From Runella zeae DSM 19591 (GTDB lineage Bacteria > Bacteroidota > Bacteroidia > Cytophagales > Spirosomataceae): a stretch of 64,000 nt of DNA. Location: positions 186,001 through 250,000 of the forward strand of contig NZ_AUIF01000010.1 of assembly GCF_000423565.1 (NCBI RefSeq), given 5' to 3'. This document shows positions 52,546 to 60,369 of the stretch, one piece after another; the stretch's first letter is position 1, and each line of letters starts with the position of its first letter. The notes below the pieces were generated by a model that searched no databases, was not told the DNA's origin, and was given only the letters and a program-made list of their open reading frames with translations. Both the position numbers and the translations under genes were made by a program.

Positions 52546-52773
52546 ATTCTATAATCACTGAACACCCGCCAAATACGCGAAAATTGGTTATGAAGTGCTA
52601 TTTGTGCGTTTGTCAGGCTTTTAATAACTTATTTGTTTTCCAGAAAGTTTCATCAATTACCACTAAGTTAAGGGCTTATACTGACTTTCAAAAGCCTATG
52701 CCCTATTTTGTTTTCCAAAAAAATCCTACATTTAACTTTTTCAATGCCATAGTAAAGCCACTTCATCCTGCTA

Positions 52774-53577
52774 ATGACAAAGATTTTTCGGTTTGGTGCG
52801 ATAGGTTATCTTCTCCTAACTGTACTGATATGGTGGCTACATCCGCTCGTTTTGTTTCAGCCGACTACGCTCCCAAGCGATTATCGTTTTCAGTTTCCGG
52901 AGTCATTTCAAGAGTTGAATTTCGCAAATCGTGAAGCGCGTCTAAATGCACTTTGGTTTCCCAAGCCTTCCGCTCCTGACTCGCTTCGCCGGGGGACGGT
53001 TTTGTTTTTTCATGGCAATCGCGACAATTTAGCTCGCTGGGGAAAAGAATACGCCCCGCGTTTTTTAGACCGAGGTTATGAAGTGCTCATGTACGACTAT
53101 CGAGGCTATGGCAAAAGCACTGGCCCTCGCTCCGAAGCAACCTTACACCAAGACGCCCAACTGATGTATGATTACCTCAAAAAACACATTTCCGAAGATT
53201 CGATTATTGTGTACGGCTATTCGTTAGGAACGGGCATGGCGGCGCATCTTGCCGCCCACAATCACCCTCGAATGCTCATTTTGGAAGCACCGTATGCGAG
53301 TATACCTACTTTGGGGGAAACCCAATTACCCCTTTTTCCGTACGAATGGCTCACGCGTTATAAGTTTCGAACCGATAGCTGTCTAGCTTATGTTAGTTGC
53401 CCTATTTATATTTTTCACGGAACGCGCGACCGCACCGTGCCTTATCAAAATAGTCAGATTTTACAGCGACTTTATCCTTCCAAAATTCAGCTTACGACCT
53501 TACCCAACGGTCATCATCGTCATTTGGATACATTTGCTCTTTATAAAGTCAAGCTTGATCACCTATTCCTGCCCTAA
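52774..53577 (+). CDS. Membrane-anchored alpha/beta hydrolase
   Basis: 267 residues. A single N-terminal hydrophobic anchor (about 8-27) precedes an alpha/beta hydrolase fold: FFHGNRDN (oxyanion region), YDYRGYGKS, nucleophile elbow GYSLGTGMA, acidic FHGTRDRTVP and a terminal HHRHLD with the catalytic His. The layout is like that of FrsA/BEM46-type peptidases or esterases acting on the outer face of the inner membrane. The substrate is unknown. The 3' end overlaps the convergent gene at 53549 by 29 bases. Confidence 0.85.
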   Translation: MTKIFRFGAIGYLLLTVLIWWLHPLVLFQPTTLPSDYRFQFPESFQELNFANREARLNALWFPKPSAPDSLRRGTVLFFHGNRDNLARWGKEYAPRFLDRGYEVLMYDYRGYGKSTGPRSEATLHQDAQLMYDYLKKHISEDSIIVYGYSLGTGMAAHLAAHNHPRMLILEAPYASIPTLGETQLPLFPYEWLTRYKFRTDSCLAYVSCPIYIFHGTRDRTVPYQNSQILQRLYPSKIQLTTLPNGHHRHLDTFALYKVKLDHLFLP

Positions 53578-53893
53578 CTATCTCTAATTGAGAACAAAGT
53601 CGCTTGCTCATCATATTCATAATGCGTTTATTAAGCTCTTCTTCGAGCGGTTGGTAGAGTTGGTATTGAGCAGGGGTAAAATGTCCTACAATCGTCCCTA
53701 ACAAAACGCCCCTAAACTGAAAATCTTTGCGGAGGGTGTTTTCGATGTACTTTACTTTGTCTTCTTGAGCATAACGCTCCCAGTCTACCTTCTTTTTTCG
53801 CAGATAGTTTTCAAACAAAAGCAATAGTAAACTATTTTGGGATTTGAGAATAGGTCTCAGGATTTCGTTTTGGATTTGTTCTGAAATAGACAT
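53549..53893 (-). CDS. Hypothetical protein
   Basis: 114 residues from ATG 53893 (MSISEQIQNEILRP); an upstream ATG at 53992 would run over the promoter of the divergent peptidase gene. The product is all-helical and charged (LLLLLFENYLRKKKVDWERYAQEDKVKYIENTLRKD), with GTIVGHFTPAQYQLYQP in the middle. There is no signal peptide. I know of no function; it looks like a small conserved Cytophagales protein. Its 3' end overlaps the alpha/beta hydrolase gene on the other strand. Confidence 0.7.
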   Translation of the reverse strand: MSISEQIQNEILRPILKSQNSLLLLLFENYLRKKKVDWERYAQEDKVKYIENTLRKDFQFRGVLLGTIVGHFTPAQYQLYQPLEEELNKRIMNMMSKRLCSQLEIVRAGIGDQA

Positions 53894-53968
53894 ATTTGTT
53901 TTACGTTGTTCAATCATATACATTGTTATCAGAAAAGGTGCTTGGTATGGACTATGGTATAAAAACCG

Positions 53969-53976
53969 TACCTTTG
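53969..53976 (+). promoter_or_regulatory. -7 element of the M20 hydrolase gene
   Basis: TACCTTTG 22 bases before the ATG at 53998 fits the consensus. A TTG lies at 53942-53944 but with a long 24-base spacer. Confidence 0.55.
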
Positions 53977-53997
53977 CCCGAGACAAACTCATTCTTT

Positions 53998-55089
53998 ATG
54001 TCTGAAAATACGATAATTTCTCCCTATACTACGTTGGCTCAAGAGGCTATACAGCTCCTAAAGCAATTGATTTCGACGCAATCTTTCAGCCGCGAAGAAG
54101 AAGGAACCGCCGCTTTGATTGAAGCATTTCTGACTCAAAAAGGTATTCCTTTTCATCGTAAAAAAAACAACATTTGGGCTTATAATCAGCACTTTGATGC
54201 TTCCAAGCCCTCGATTTTGCTCAATTCCCACCACGACACCGTTAAGCCTAATCCTTCGTGGACGCTCAATCCCCTTGAACCTTTGGTAGAAGATGGCAAG
54301 CTCTATGGCTTAGGTAGCAACGACGCCGGTGGGTGTCTTACTTCGCTTATCGTTACGTTTTGTCATTTTTATAATAACCCTTCTTTGAGTCATAATGTTA
54401 TTTTGGCAGCTACCGCCGAAGAAGAAATCTCCGGACGCGAAGGGCTAGAGATGATTATCGACGACTTGCCCCCTATCGAATTTGCGATTGTGGGCGAGCC
54501 TACTGAGATGCACCTAGCCGTAGCCGAAAAAGGGCTTTTGGTGCTGGATTGTGTGGCTCATGGCAAATCGGGCCACGCCGCACGCGAAGAAGGCGAAAAC
54601 GCTATTTACAAAGCCATCCAAGATATTGAGTGGATTAGAAACTATCGATTTGAGAAGGTATCGCCTACGCTTGGGCCTATCAAGATGTCGGTGACTATCA
54701 TCAACGCGGGTAGCCAACACAACGTAGTACCCGATACCTGTAAATTTACGGTAGATGTGCGTGTGACAGAACAATATACTTTGGAAGAAATCATTGATAC
54801 GATTCGTCAGCATATTCAGTCGGAAGTGCAACCTCGGTCGATTCGGCTGCGGCCTTCGAGTATTCCGATAGCGCACCCTATCGTACAAGCAGGCATCAAG
54901 CTAGGTCGGCATACCTACGGCTCTCCGACCACCTCCGACCAAGCCCTGATTGACTGTCCTTCTCTGAAAATGGGGCCTGGGCATTCGGGCCGCTCGCACA
55001 CCGCCAATGAGTTTGTTTACCTTCACGAAATCGAGGAAGGCATCGCTCAGTATATCAAGATGCTCGAAGATGTGATTGTTGAAAAGTAA
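53998..55089 (+). CDS. M20 family metallo-hydrolase (acetylornithine deacetylase-like)
   Basis: 363 residues from ATG 53998 (MSENTIISPYTT). Metal-site motifs of M20 enzymes: LNSHHDTVKP (first His and Asp), YGLGSNDAGG (bridging Asp), TAEEEISG (catalytic Glu pair) and VGEPTEMHLAVAEKGLL; the lid domain is GKSGHAAREEGENAIYKA. The last metal ligand is in GPGHSGRSHTANEFV. In Bacteroidota this form commonly deacylates N-acyl-ornithine in arginine synthesis; that role is probable but not shown by neighbours. mazG follows after 25 bases. Confidence 0.88.
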   Translation: MSENTIISPYTTLAQEAIQLLKQLISTQSFSREEEGTAALIEAFLTQKGIPFHRKKNNIWAYNQHFDASKPSILLNSHHDTVKPNPSWTLNPLEPLVEDGKLYGLGSNDAGGCLTSLIVTFCHFYNNPSLSHNVILAATAEEEISGREGLEMIIDDLPPIEFAIVGEPTEMHLAVAEKGLLVLDCVAHGKSGHAAREEGENAIYKAIQDIEWIRNYRFEKVSPTLGPIKMSVTIINAGSQHNVVPDTCKFTVDVRVTEQYTLEEIIDTIRQHIQSEVQPRSIRLRPSSIPIAHPIVQAGIKLGRHTYGSPTTSDQALIDCPSLKMGPGHSGRSHTANEFVYLHEIEEGIAQYIKMLEDVIVEK

Positions 55090-55114
55090 TTTTTCCCAAA
55101 AACAAGTAAAAACT

Positions 55115-55939
55115 ATGCCCGCCGAAACTCGTTCGTCTTTGGCAGAACTCCCTGCCGAACGCATCCAACAATTGCTCGCCTTTGACCGTCTGCTCAATAT
55201 CATGGACGACCTCCGTGCCCAATGCCCCTGGGATAAAAAACAGACTATTCAGAGCTTGCGTCACCTGACGATAGAAGAAACCTATGAGCTTTCGGATGCG
55301 ATTTTGGAAAATGACTTGCCCGAAATCAAAAAAGAGCTAGGGGATATTATGCTCCACCTAGTATTTTATGCCAAGATTGCTTCCGAAACCAACACTTTCG
55401 ATATTTCGGATGTATTGCACGGGATTTGTGAAAAGTTGATTGTAAGGCATCCTCATATTTATGGCGATGTACAGGCCGATACCGAAGAACAGGTAAAACA
55501 AAACTGGGAACAAATCAAACTCAAAGAAGGCAATAAGTCTGTGTTGGGGGGAGTACCCGCTTCGTTGCCTGCTTTGGTGAAAGCCATGCGCATTCAAGAA
55601 AAAGCACGGGGGGCGGGTTTTGATTGGGAACAAAAACAACAAGTATGGGAGAAAGTGGAAGAAGAAATGCAAGAATTTAAAGAGCATTTCAACGCCGAAG
55701 ATGATTCTGTCATTGACAAAGAAAAAGCCGAAGGCGAGTTTGGAGATTTATTGTTTTCGCTCGTCAACTACGCTCGTTTTATTGACATTAACCCCGAAAC
55801 CGCCCTCGAACGTACCAATAAAAAATTCATCAAGCGATTTACGTATCTCGAAACCCAATCGCGCGCCGATGGCAAAAATCTAACTGAGATGACATTGGCA
55901 GAGATGGATGAATATTGGAACAAGGCCAAGACCTTGTAA
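55115..55939 (+). CDS. mazG: Nucleoside triphosphate pyrophosphohydrolase
   Basis: 274 residues from ATG 55115 (MPAETRSSLAELP), close to E. coli MazG in length (263). Two MazG repeats are visible: CPWDKKQTIQSLRHLTIEETYELSDAI..KKELGDIMLHLVFYA, with the ExxE and ExxD metal ligands, and a second, RIQEKARGAGFDWEQ..EGEFGDLLFSLVNYARF. It hydrolyses abnormal or surplus NTPs, protecting nucleotide pools. Probably co-transcribed with the M20 hydrolase. Confidence 0.93.
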   Translation: MPAETRSSLAELPAERIQQLLAFDRLLNIMDDLRAQCPWDKKQTIQSLRHLTIEETYELSDAILENDLPEIKKELGDIMLHLVFYAKIASETNTFDISDVLHGICEKLIVRHPHIYGDVQADTEEQVKQNWEQIKLKEGNKSVLGGVPASLPALVKAMRIQEKARGAGFDWEQKQQVWEKVEEEMQEFKEHFNAEDDSVIDKEKAEGEFGDLLFSLVNYARFIDINPETALERTNKKFIKRFTYLETQSRADGKNLTEMTLAEMDEYWNKAKTL

Positions 55940-56073
55940 TTTCTCGCTAAAAGTCATATCCATTTTTGGTTAAAGTAGTGACTTCTTTGAAATAAACCCG
56001 TCATAAATATTGCTTTTAGAAATTCATAAAGGCATTAGTTTGACATAGAAAACCTTTCAAAGAAGTTGAAAAC

Positions 56074-57147
56074 ATGAGACTTTTAGCACGTATTTTGTTT
56101 TTTGCTTTTCTAGCACTCTCCGTGCAAGCTCAAACTTCCTTTACAGCTTCTTGGAATTTTGACGGCAACAACAATAGCAGTGTCAACAACGCCAATGTGA
56201 CGGCTTCATCAGCCAGCCTTACAGGTACCAATTTGGCGGGCTATCCAAGCAATGCTATCAGTATTCGACTTTGGACAACGGGCGGCCTAAATACTGGAAA
56301 GTATGTTGAATTTTCGGTAACTCCCCAAAACTATCGCTTTTCTATTACTTCCGTGTCTTTTGAGTGCAACCGCTCCGCTCAAGGGCCTACCCAAGTAGCA
56401 CTACGCTCCAGTCAAGACGGATTTAGCAACAACATCGGTACGGCGTCGGTGAGCGAATCTACAAGTAATCCAAGTTTTTCGGTAGCCTTCACCGAATTAG
56501 AAAACACCGTTACTTTCCGACTTTATGGGTATGCCGCTGGGGATGATTTAGGTACGCTGCGCATCGATAACCTCCGCCTCAATGGTACTGTTTTGTTGGT
56601 GCCTTTACCTGTCGAACTTATCTCTTTCAAAGCCCAACGTTTGGCCCAAAATATTGAGATTCATTGGCAAACTGCTTGGGAGAAAAACGCCGATTTTTTT
56701 GATGTGCAGCGGAGTCATAACCTACATGAATTTTCGACACTTACTAGCCAAAGTGCCGTTGGGGATACACGTACGTTGAGTCGTTATCAGTATACTGACG
56801 AGTCACCCTTGCTAGGCGTAAACTACTATCGCCTCCGCCAAGTAGACCGCGACGGCAAATTTGTTTATTCCAAAATTGTGGCTGTTTATTTTGGCGAAGG
56901 TAGCCCTCACATCGGTTTTTATCAGAATCCCACCTCCTCTTCTAATATTCGTGTGCGTCTGCTCCGCTTTGTGCCTTCCGATCTCCAATTAGTAAGTCTG
57001 AGTGGGCAGTTGGTGCCTTTTGAATGGCAGCCGCTAGGAGGAGATGATTATATTTTCAAAACAATTGCCCCCACTGGCTGGTATTGGATAGTAGGATACT
57101 ACGAAGGCCAACGAGTCAGCCAAAAAATCTGGTTGAGTGGCCTATAG
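56074..57147 (+). CDS. Secreted beta-sandwich protein with FN3-like and T9SS-like end
   Basis: 357 residues with a signal peptide (to about SVQAQ). About 20-175 is a Ser/Asn-rich beta sandwich (SWNFDGNNNSSVNNANVTAS; VTFRLYGYAAGDDLGTLRIDNLRL). LPVELISFKAQRLAQNIEIHWQTAWEKNADFFDVQRS (about 180-215) is the FN3-like segment that precedes T9SS sorting domains in many Bacteroidota proteins. The C-terminal 80 residues (GFYQNPTSSSNIRVRLL...) resemble a sorting domain without a perfect YPNP. It is expected at the cell surface or outside. Confidence 0.75.
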   Translation: MRLLARILFFAFLALSVQAQTSFTASWNFDGNNNSSVNNANVTASSASLTGTNLAGYPSNAISIRLWTTGGLNTGKYVEFSVTPQNYRFSITSVSFECNRSAQGPTQVALRSSQDGFSNNIGTASVSESTSNPSFSVAFTELENTVTFRLYGYAAGDDLGTLRIDNLRLNGTVLLVPLPVELISFKAQRLAQNIEIHWQTAWEKNADFFDVQRSHNLHEFSTLTSQSAVGDTRTLSRYQYTDESPLLGVNYYRLRQVDRDGKFVYSKIVAVYFGEGSPHIGFYQNPTSSSNIRVRLLRFVPSDLQLVSLSGQLVPFEWQPLGGDDYIFKTIAPTGWYWIVGYYEGQRVSQKIWLSGL

Positions 57148-57188
57148 TAAGTGGTCAGATTTTACCTCATCAATCAGGACTCAATCTC

Positions 57189-57776
57189 ATGAAAAGGCTC
57201 TTTTCTACGTTGTTAGTATTTTTGGTCAATACTTTTTGTGTCTTTGCCCAAAATTCCCCCCAAGATTTATTTTCAAAGCAAATAAAACTCCAAAAAGTAA
57301 GTACTTGGACATTGGCTGGCTGGTCAGTTGCCAATTTGGCGGTGAGTGGTATCGGCATCGGAAGTGCTCAGGGAAGCACGAAGTATTTTCACGAAATGAA
57401 TCTTTATTGGAATGCTGTCAATGCAGGTATTGCAGGGCTGGGGTTAGTACATCTTTACAAAAAAAGAGACGCTCCTACTCTGTCTTCGGTCGTAAGGGAG
57501 CATTATGGCTTACAAAATAGCCTCCTTCTCAACTCTGGATTGGATGTAGCATATGTGACGAGTGGACTATGGCTCATGGACAAATCCAAGACCGAATCTG
57601 ACCCCAAGCGACATGATCGGTTCCGAGGTTTTGGGCAAGCTATTGTAGTGCAAGGGGGTTTTTTACTTCTTTTTGACGTAACAAATTTATTGATTCATCG
57701 CTCCCAAAACCCAAAGTTGCATCAGCTGCTCGATAAAGTCGCTTTCAACTCAACTGGCGTAATCATCAAGTTTTAA
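57189..57776 (+). CDS. Signal-peptide-bearing membrane protein (DUF6992-like)
   Basis: 195 residues from ATG 57189 (MKRLFSTLLVFLVNTFCVFAQ, a signal peptide). Three or four further hydrophobic segments follow (TWTLAGWSVANLAVSGIGIGS; AVNAGIAGLGLVHL; AIVVQGGFLLLFDVTNLLI). It reads like an inner-membrane protein and matches what I recall of the DUF6992 family. The function is unknown. The longer in-frame extension to 57084 overlaps the upstream gene and is not used. A DUF481-like gene follows on the same strand. Confidence 0.7.
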   Translation: MKRLFSTLLVFLVNTFCVFAQNSPQDLFSKQIKLQKVSTWTLAGWSVANLAVSGIGIGSAQGSTKYFHEMNLYWNAVNAGIAGLGLVHLYKKRDAPTLSSVVREHYGLQNSLLLNSGLDVAYVTSGLWLMDKSKTESDPKRHDRFRGFGQAIVVQGGFLLLFDVTNLLIHRSQNPKLHQLLDKVAFNSTGVIIKF

Positions 57777-57778
57777 GC

Positions 57779-57786
57779 TATCTTTG
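57779..57786 (+). promoter_or_regulatory. -7 element upstream of the DUF481-like gene
   Basis: TATCTTTG immediately after the preceding stop codon fits the consensus and lies 62 bases before the next ATG. The -33 part is weak. Confidence 0.45.
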
Positions 57787-57847
57787 TGGCCTCAAACATC
57801 TAGATTGAGCTTATTTTGGAGACCTAAAAATCTCTTTTACTCAACTT

Positions 57848-58687
57848 ATGACGCTACGCTTTTTCTTATACCTATGGCTATTGGGTTTGATTATTTGCAG
57901 TTCTGTTGTGGCTCAAAACGTCCCCGATTCACTTCAAGTGTCTACCGACTCCCTTCAAGTAGCTCCCCAAGATAGTGCTGCTATTGACGAAGATACGCCT
58001 GTAGTAGCTCAAGCCGAACAAGATAGTATTCAAAAATTTTTCTACCGCTTTTCGGCAGACGGAACTGCCTCTAGTGGCAACGTAGCGCGTTTGCTGCTTC
58101 AGCTCACTAGCGCTTTTGATTGGAAACCTACCTCACAATTTAAGTTATCAAGTAGCCCTTCTTTCATTTATGGTCAACAAAGCGGAAAGCTTGCCGAAAG
58201 AGAATTTACGGCAGATATAAGGGGTTCTTTTTGGCATCAGAAATCCATTTATGGGTTGGGATTTATCTCTTGGGAGCGGAGCAATCTACGCAATATCCGC
58301 AGTCGTTGGATACAAGCGGCTGGTATAGGGTTCAAATTGGTTCAGAAAAAAAATGCTTATTTTTCAATCACCAATCTGATATTATACGAAAATACCGATT
58401 TTATGGAGCGTACAGATATTGATGTTTGGCGCAATTCAACCCGTTTATTGGGCGAATTTGCCCCCGACAAAGCCGGAAAGTTTAATATTACCTCGGTCGT
58501 ATTTTTGCAACCTGCTTTCTCAATGCGCAACAATTTCCGTTGGAATGGCAACTTAGTGTTGGCCTATAAGATGACCCATGCGATTAGTCTCCGAACGAAA
58601 TTTGAAAATACGTATGAAAGCTTTGTAGTGCCCGGCCGCAAAACCAATGATTTTCGGTGGACTATCGGTTTAGCTATTCAAAAATAA
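57848..58687 (+). CDS. DUF481-like outer-membrane barrel protein
   Basis: 279 residues with a signal peptide (to about SVVAQ), a Ser/Asp/Gln-rich spacer (DSLQVSTDSLQVAPQDS) and then a barrel-like region with alternating strands: RFSADGTASSGNVARLLLQLTSAFDWKPT, FKLSSSPSFIYGQQ, ADIRGSFWHQKSIYGLGFISWERSNLRNI and a terminal FRWTIGLAIQK. DUF481 proteins are outer-membrane barrels, often induced under envelope stress. The gene at 58697 starts 9 bases after its stop. Confidence 0.78.
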   Translation: MTLRFFLYLWLLGLIICSSVVAQNVPDSLQVSTDSLQVAPQDSAAIDEDTPVVAQAEQDSIQKFFYRFSADGTASSGNVARLLLQLTSAFDWKPTSQFKLSSSPSFIYGQQSGKLAEREFTADIRGSFWHQKSIYGLGFISWERSNLRNIRSRWIQAAGIGFKLVQKKNAYFSITNLILYENTDFMERTDIDVWRNSTRLLGEFAPDKAGKFNITSVVFLQPAFSMRNNFRWNGNLVLAYKMTHAISLRTKFENTYESFVVPGRKTNDFRWTIGLAIQK

Positions 58688-58696
58688 CCCCTGACC

Positions 58697-59116
58697 GTGA
58701 ACACAGACTTATCTTTCAACCCTAACTTGCTTTTTGTGTATGGCACTCTGATGCAGGGATTTGACAATCCTTTTTCGCGTAAGCTACAAAAAAATGCTCG
58801 TTGGCACGGAAAAGCTTTATTGAAGGGCAAACTGTATGATTTGGGGCATTATCCAGGGGCTATTTATCTACCCGACAGTCCATTGTGCATACACGGAGAA
58901 ATCTGGGAATTGGGTGATTTCCAGAAAAATATAGTAGCCTTGGATCGTTATGAAGGTACTTATTCTCGAAATCCTGAGTATATTCGCCAACAAGTCCCCG
59001 TCATACTCCCTTCTGGTCAGCAAATTGAATGCTGGACATATTTATTTTGCCGTCCTGTTCAAGCTTTTACCCTCATCACAGAAGGTGACTATCGAAAATG
59101 GATTATGAATAAGTAG
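58697..59116 (+). CDS. Gamma-glutamylcyclotransferase-like (GGCT/AIG2) protein
   Basis: 139 residues from GTG 58697. The family signature LLFVYGTLMQGFDNP is near the N-terminus, and the catalytic Glu candidate is in ALDRYEGTYSRNPEYIRQ; the tail includes IECWTYLFCRP. GGCT-fold enzymes cyclise gamma-glutamylamines or related compounds to 5-oxoproline. The actual substrate here is unknown. It follows the DUF481-like gene closely and is probably on the same transcript. Confidence 0.82.
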   Translation: MNTDLSFNPNLLFVYGTLMQGFDNPFSRKLQKNARWHGKALLKGKLYDLGHYPGAIYLPDSPLCIHGEIWELGDFQKNIVALDRYEGTYSRNPEYIRQQVPVILPSGQQIECWTYLFCRPVQAFTLITEGDYRKWIMNK

Positions 59117-59170
59117 CAACATTTCACCATTTCATACGTTTTTGTCTGACATACCCCCTTTCGCTAACCT

Positions 59171-59878
59171 GTGAATACCTTACCTAGATATATCTTTATT
59201 ATTTTTTGTTTGTGGTCTTTGAGTACACATTCCCAAAACAAATATGTCATAGGACATGTATTGGATGTAGAATCAAAAAAAGGGATTGAACTGGCAACCG
59301 TCACTAATTTGACCAATAAAAAAATGACTCGTACCAACAAAAACGGGGTGTTTTTTATTGATGCTTCCAAAGGCGATTCTATCGAAATCAGCAGTCTCAC
59401 CCATCACCGTGGCGCTTTTTTGTGGGATGGTAGTGATGAAGAAGTCAAAATTTTCGTCAAAAAATTAGACAAAGCCATTGAGCTACCGGAGGTTAAGGTG
59501 ACGTCTAAACGCGAACAACAACTCCAAAAAGAAATAGAAAAAGTACTAGCTGAACCCGAAGCCCGCAAAAACCTTTCTTTTGGAGATGCCCTTTCTTTGG
59601 CTCAGTCTCCCATTTCTCTCTTATACGAATTGTTTAGCAAATCGGCCAAAGAAGACCGCAAAGTAGCTATGCTCATGCAAGAAAAAAGGCGACGTGATTT
59701 GGCTCATTATCGATTTGGGGCTATCGCAGGTCAAGCTACAAGCCTAAGCGGTACGCAGCTTGAACGGTTTCGTTATTTTTGTGATTTTTCGGAAGAGTTT
59801 TTATTACTTTCTACCGACTATGACCTCACTTATGAGGTTTTGCAGTGTTGGAATATGTATAAGAAAATCAAAAAATAA
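59171..59878 (+). CDS. Secreted protein with carboxypeptidase regulatory-like domain
   Basis: 235 residues from GTG 59171. A signal peptide (NTLPRYIFIIFCLWSLSTHSQ) is followed by a CarboxypepD_reg-like beta sandwich: VIGHVLDVESKKGIELATVTNL, KNGVFFIDASKGDSIEISSL and IELPEVKVTSK. The remaining 130 residues are helical and charged (EQQLQKEIEKVLAEPEARKN; DALSLAQSPISLLYELFSKS). This form without a TonB-dependent barrel is common in Bacteroidota. A periplasmic location is likely; the role is unknown. Confidence 0.8.
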   Translation: MNTLPRYIFIIFCLWSLSTHSQNKYVIGHVLDVESKKGIELATVTNLTNKKMTRTNKNGVFFIDASKGDSIEISSLTHHRGAFLWDGSDEEVKIFVKKLDKAIELPEVKVTSKREQQLQKEIEKVLAEPEARKNLSFGDALSLAQSPISLLYELFSKSAKEDRKVAMLMQEKRRRDLAHYRFGAIAGQATSLSGTQLERFRYFCDFSEEFLLLSTDYDLTYEVLQCWNMYKKIKK

Positions 59879-59972
59879 TCCAGAAAATTTGCAGAATTAA
59901 TAGCTTTTTTCGATTATTCGATTCCTTTTTTCAGTTTAATCAATTTTTCACCTTAAACAAAGACCCAGAAAC

Positions 59973-60308
59973 ATGAGCGCATTTGCTGAAGTGATAGAAA
60001 AATCAATCGAACAATTAAGCAGCGTTGGAGTGGGTGTAGACGAAGCCCTTTTAACCGCCGTAGCAAAAGGCTTAGGCCCATCTATTTACAATCAAGATTC
60101 GTCGCTGGTTGCTTCTTCTGACCCAGAAGAACTCGCCCGCGTCAAAAACAATTTTTTGATTGGGAAATTAGGTTTAGAAGATGGCCCCGATTTGGATGCC
60201 GCTATTGCTGAAACTGTGGTGACTTTAAAAGGAATAAATCGTAAATTACGCGTTGTATTTTACTATTTGCTCGTTAAGAAGTTTGGGAAAGAAGCTATTT
60301 ATTCATAA
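59973..60308 (+). CDS. DUF2853 family protein
   Basis: 111 residues without signal peptide, all-helical: FAEVIEKSIEQLSSVGVGVDEALLTAVAKGLGPSIYNQDSSLVA, then DPEELARVKNNFLIGKLGLEDGPDLDAAIAETV and KLRVVFYYLLVKKFGK. The pattern matches DUF2853, a small cytoplasmic protein of unknown function in Bacteroidota and Alphaproteobacteria. It is a single gene ended by a bidirectional terminator. Confidence 0.85.
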   Translation: MSAFAEVIEKSIEQLSSVGVGVDEALLTAVAKGLGPSIYNQDSSLVASSDPEELARVKNNFLIGKLGLEDGPDLDAAIAETVVTLKGINRKLRVVFYYLLVKKFGKEAIYS

Positions 60309-60316
60309 AATCATTG

Positions 60317-60366
60317 GTTATCAAAGCAAAAGGACGAGCCTTTGGCTCATCCTTTTGCTTTGATAA
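60317..60366. terminator. Bidirectional terminator between DUF2853 gene and bshC
   Basis: A 23-bp near-perfect stem (TTATCAAAGCAAAAGGACGAGCC with the complementary arm, one mismatch) over a 3-base loop between convergent genes. It has A/T runs for both directions. Confidence 0.88.
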
Positions 60367-60369
60367 CTT

